A DNA stretch of 64,000 bases from assembly GCF_002161285.1 (NCBI RefSeq), contig NZ_NFHH01000015.1, positions 27,600 through 91,599 on the forward strand. The letters are read 5' to 3'. The position numbers and the translations under genes are program-made. The notes under the pieces were generated by a model. It was given only the letters and a program-made list of their open reading frames with translations, searched no databases and had not been told where the DNA came from. Each line of letters starts with the position of its first letter. Position 1 is the stretch's first letter. This DNA is from Blautia sp. An81 (GTDB taxonomy: Bacteria > Bacillota > Clostridia > Lachnospirales > Lachnospiraceae). Positions 62,543 to 64,000 of the stretch are shown here, piece by piece.

Positions 62543-63164
62543 GTTCTTCTCCTATCTTTTTTCTTTCCGAAAAATCATATCTTTCCATCTGTTCCAGTAT
62601 AAAAGCATCTCTTGTCTCTTCTATCGGTATGCATGGCATTGCTTTTAGCGTACATACTTCATTTTGCCAAAATATTTCTGTAGTTCCCTTAATGTGGTCA
62701 TATCTCCCTAATGGTCCTACTGGAATTTCTTCGCCCTCTTCTCGGCTTTTGAGGTCTACCATGTCTGCGATAAATCGGTCTACCATCAAACACCGGAAAT
62801 TATTCTTATCCTGCAAGGCTATGTAATCTTTTCTTAAATCATTCATGATGATCCCTGTTTTTTTGTATTCAATTTTGAGTTTTCTAACATCTGGCCGATA
62901 CATTTCCGGATCATATAGTTCCGTCATTTCATATTGGTTTTCCTGATCCTTCCATGCTCTATAAGCTGTTCCCTCTGACGGCAGCCCTCCAGTCAGTTCT
63001 ATGATAGCCGCCTTGGCCTTGTTGGTTATTCCCCATCTGGCCATCCATATAGACCAATAGCTTCCCATCAGATAGATCCCGTCTCCATCATTCCCAACGA
63101 TCAGTCCGCTTCCTTTCCATGCAGACTTGATCAGTCCTTTAAACATACCTATTTTTAAAAACAT
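62535..63164 (-). CDS. Phage protein of unknown function
   Basis: 209 residues: MFLKIGMFKGLIKSAWKGSG, DGIYLMGSYWSIWMARWGIT, NKAKAAIIELTGGLPSEGTA and, at the end, CIPIEETRDAFILEQMERYD. A mixed alpha/beta protein without a family I know. It overlaps the 500-residue gene by 8 bases, so they are co-translated. Confidence 0.7.
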   Translation of the reverse strand: MFLKIGMFKGLIKSAWKGSGLIVGNDGDGIYLMGSYWSIWMARWGITNKAKAAIIELTGGLPSEGTAYRAWKDQENQYEMTELYDPEMYRPDVRKLKIEYKKTGIIMNDLRKDYIALQDKNNFRCLMVDRFIADMVDLKSREEGEEIPVGPLGRYDHIKGTTEIFWQNEVCTLKAMPCIPIEETRDAFILEQMERYDFSERKKIGEEHG

Positions 63165-63173
63165 TCTTCCACC

Positions 63174-63458
63174 TCATTTCTTCCAACCGGCATACTTTTT
63201 AATCCAATTTGTGGTTTCTTTCCACTCCAAGGCAAACTCTTCTTTGAAGGTAGATACATACTCTCTTTTTCTCCGCTGTTCGTCTTCCTTCTTTGCCTGC
63301 TCCTGGAGCGCCTTTTTATACTTCTCCGGGTCTTTCCGTATGGATCTGATTGTATATATGCTGTAACCTGAATACTCTATCAACTCCTGATTTGTCATTC
63401 CCATGGTAATCCCGTATAGAGCTCTTCTGGTCTTTGCAGTATCTACTTTCATTCCCAT
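63174..63458 (-). CDS. Small HTH-like phage protein
   Basis: 94 residues. KTRRALYGITMGMTNQELIE then YSGYSIYTIRSIRKDPEKYK could be a helix-turn-helix, followed by a highly charged coiled coil (ALQEQAKKEDEQRRKREYVS). DNA binding is a guess from this pattern. Confidence 0.65.
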   Translation of the reverse strand: MGMKVDTAKTRRALYGITMGMTNQELIEYSGYSIYTIRSIRKDPEKYKKALQEQAKKEDEQRRKREYVSTFKEEFALEWKETTNWIKKYAGWKK

Positions 63459-63806
63459 TTATTTCCGCCTCCCTTGGAATACCCCTGCTGCCCGGCAGTT
63501 TCCAGGAAGGCAGGGTCTGCGGTGTCCGGTAATTCCAATATAATTACAGGCCATTCCATTATTCTGGCTTTCTCCTTTGCTGGAGTATCTGCAGTACCGG
63601 CAGTCCATAAGTTTTATTTTCAAAACTTCCTTATCTGTCTTTTCCTTCCAGCCTTTCCACTGCAGACAGCCTTCGCACTTCTGTTTATCCAGCACCAGCT
63701 CTCCCTTTCTTTTGTGGGAGCCTGGGCATTTATGGGTGAGCAGAGACCTGTCTGGTTCGTGTTTTAGGACATTCAGGCAGGTCTCCCATTTTTCTGGTTT
63801 CTCCAT
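63459..63806 (-). CDS. Cys-rich phage early protein
   Basis: 115 residues with CPGSHKRKG, KCEGCLQWKGW, MDCRYCRYSSKGE and ACNYIGITGHRRPCLPGNCR. These Cys clusters suggest zinc binding; the last motif (CxYIxxTGxxRPCxPGxC) recurs in Clostridial phages in my memory, with no known role. It ends one base before the next gene's start. Confidence 0.72.
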   Translation of the reverse strand: MEKPEKWETCLNVLKHEPDRSLLTHKCPGSHKRKGELVLDKQKCEGCLQWKGWKEKTDKEVLKIKLMDCRYCRYSSKGESQNNGMACNYIGITGHRRPCLPGNCRAAGVFQGRRK

Positions 63807-63817
63807 GGCAGCCTCCT

Positions 63818-63880
63818 TTAGCTAAATGGCAGGTCTTCATCTATTCCTTCCGGAATATTCATGAAGCCGTCAGGGTCTGT
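63818..63880 (-). pseudogene. C-terminal tail of a single-stranded DNA-binding protein
   Basis: Read leftward the frame gives QTDPDGFMNIPEGIDEDLPF plus Ser and stop, the typical acidic SSB tip that binds partner proteins. In the same frame a TAA lies only seven codons before Asp, and another further up, so no SSB core is visible. The rest may have been lost or displaced by the repeat at 63937-63996. Confidence 0.6.
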
Positions 63881-63936
63881 TTGTTATCCGGCGCTTTCTA
63901 CCAACCTTTTTTATCCCAAATCCAGCAAAATAAACG

Positions 63937-63996
63937 AACCCCCAGGGTAAAAGATTCTGACGGATTTTCCCGCACTTTCTTTTATCCTGGGGGGTT
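63937..63996. repeat. 18-bp near-perfect inverted repeat at the window end
   Basis: AACCCCCAGGGTAAAAGA (63937-63954) pairs with 63978-63996, with one extra G and one mismatch, around a 23-base centre. Rightward it is followed by TTTAT and could terminate transcription. It lies upstream of the broken ssb tail and may be part of a dispersed palindromic element. Confidence 0.6.
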
Positions 63997-64000
63997 TTAT

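Overview
The window looks like the chromosome of a low-to-mid GC Firmicute, most likely a gut Lachnospiraceae (Blautia / Mediterraneibacter type), carrying the left part of an integrated contractile-tailed prophage. The host assignment rests on the dgt-dnaG-sigA-trmK-nif3 gene order, a SpoIID/LytB-like protein of a kind I associate with this family, strong GGAGG ribosome sites, and an Shp-type heme uptake operon. No database was searched.

Host part (1-26,241). Three leftward genes come first: a cytidylate-kinase-like protein, an MMPL transporter that seems internally deleted, and an exported XXXLXXG heptad-repeat protein cut by the window edge. A divergent TetR regulator lies next to them. 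Then comes a leftward heme acquisition operon (Shp-like surface heme protein, lipoprotein receptor, FecCD permease, ATPase, DUF454 membrane protein), followed by a rightward TetR gene and two half-size ABC transporters. The heme operon promoter and the ABC pair share the palindrome GTTAG-N6-CTAAC, which suggests one regulon. Next is a leftward housekeeping block: nucleoside kinase, Nif3, TrmK, SigA, DnaG, dGTPase and endonuclease IV. After it lie tRNA-Leu(AAG), an amidohydrolase and glycerol kinase.

Prophage (26,242 to beyond 64,000). The SpoIID-like gene stops abruptly at a small palindrome where prophage sequence begins. The phage reads leftward. From the right edge it has an SSB tail remnant, a cluster of small early genes (many with Cys pairs), a late-regulator-like protein, a structured non-coding stretch with a tRNA-like element, a tRNA(CAT), a Dam-type methylase, terminase, portal, protease, capsid, and a P2/Mu-type contractile tail (sheath, tube, frameshifted chaperone, tape measure, X, D, V, U, gp25, J, I). 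Tail fibres and the lysis cassette follow.

The main discovery candidate is a shufflon at 29,974-32,171. Seven copies of an 11-bp site (consensus AACTCCTCTTT) in both orientations bound seven alternative C-termini for the tail fibre gene at 31,812-32,852. Every cassette is open in the same frame from the site (Asn-Ser-Ser-Leu or a close variant) to its stop. A tyrosine recombinase gene sits directly beside the array and is itself preceded by a 17-bp inverted repeat. Two neighbouring tail genes also carry homopolymer frame changes, so this end of the phage appears built for host-range variation.
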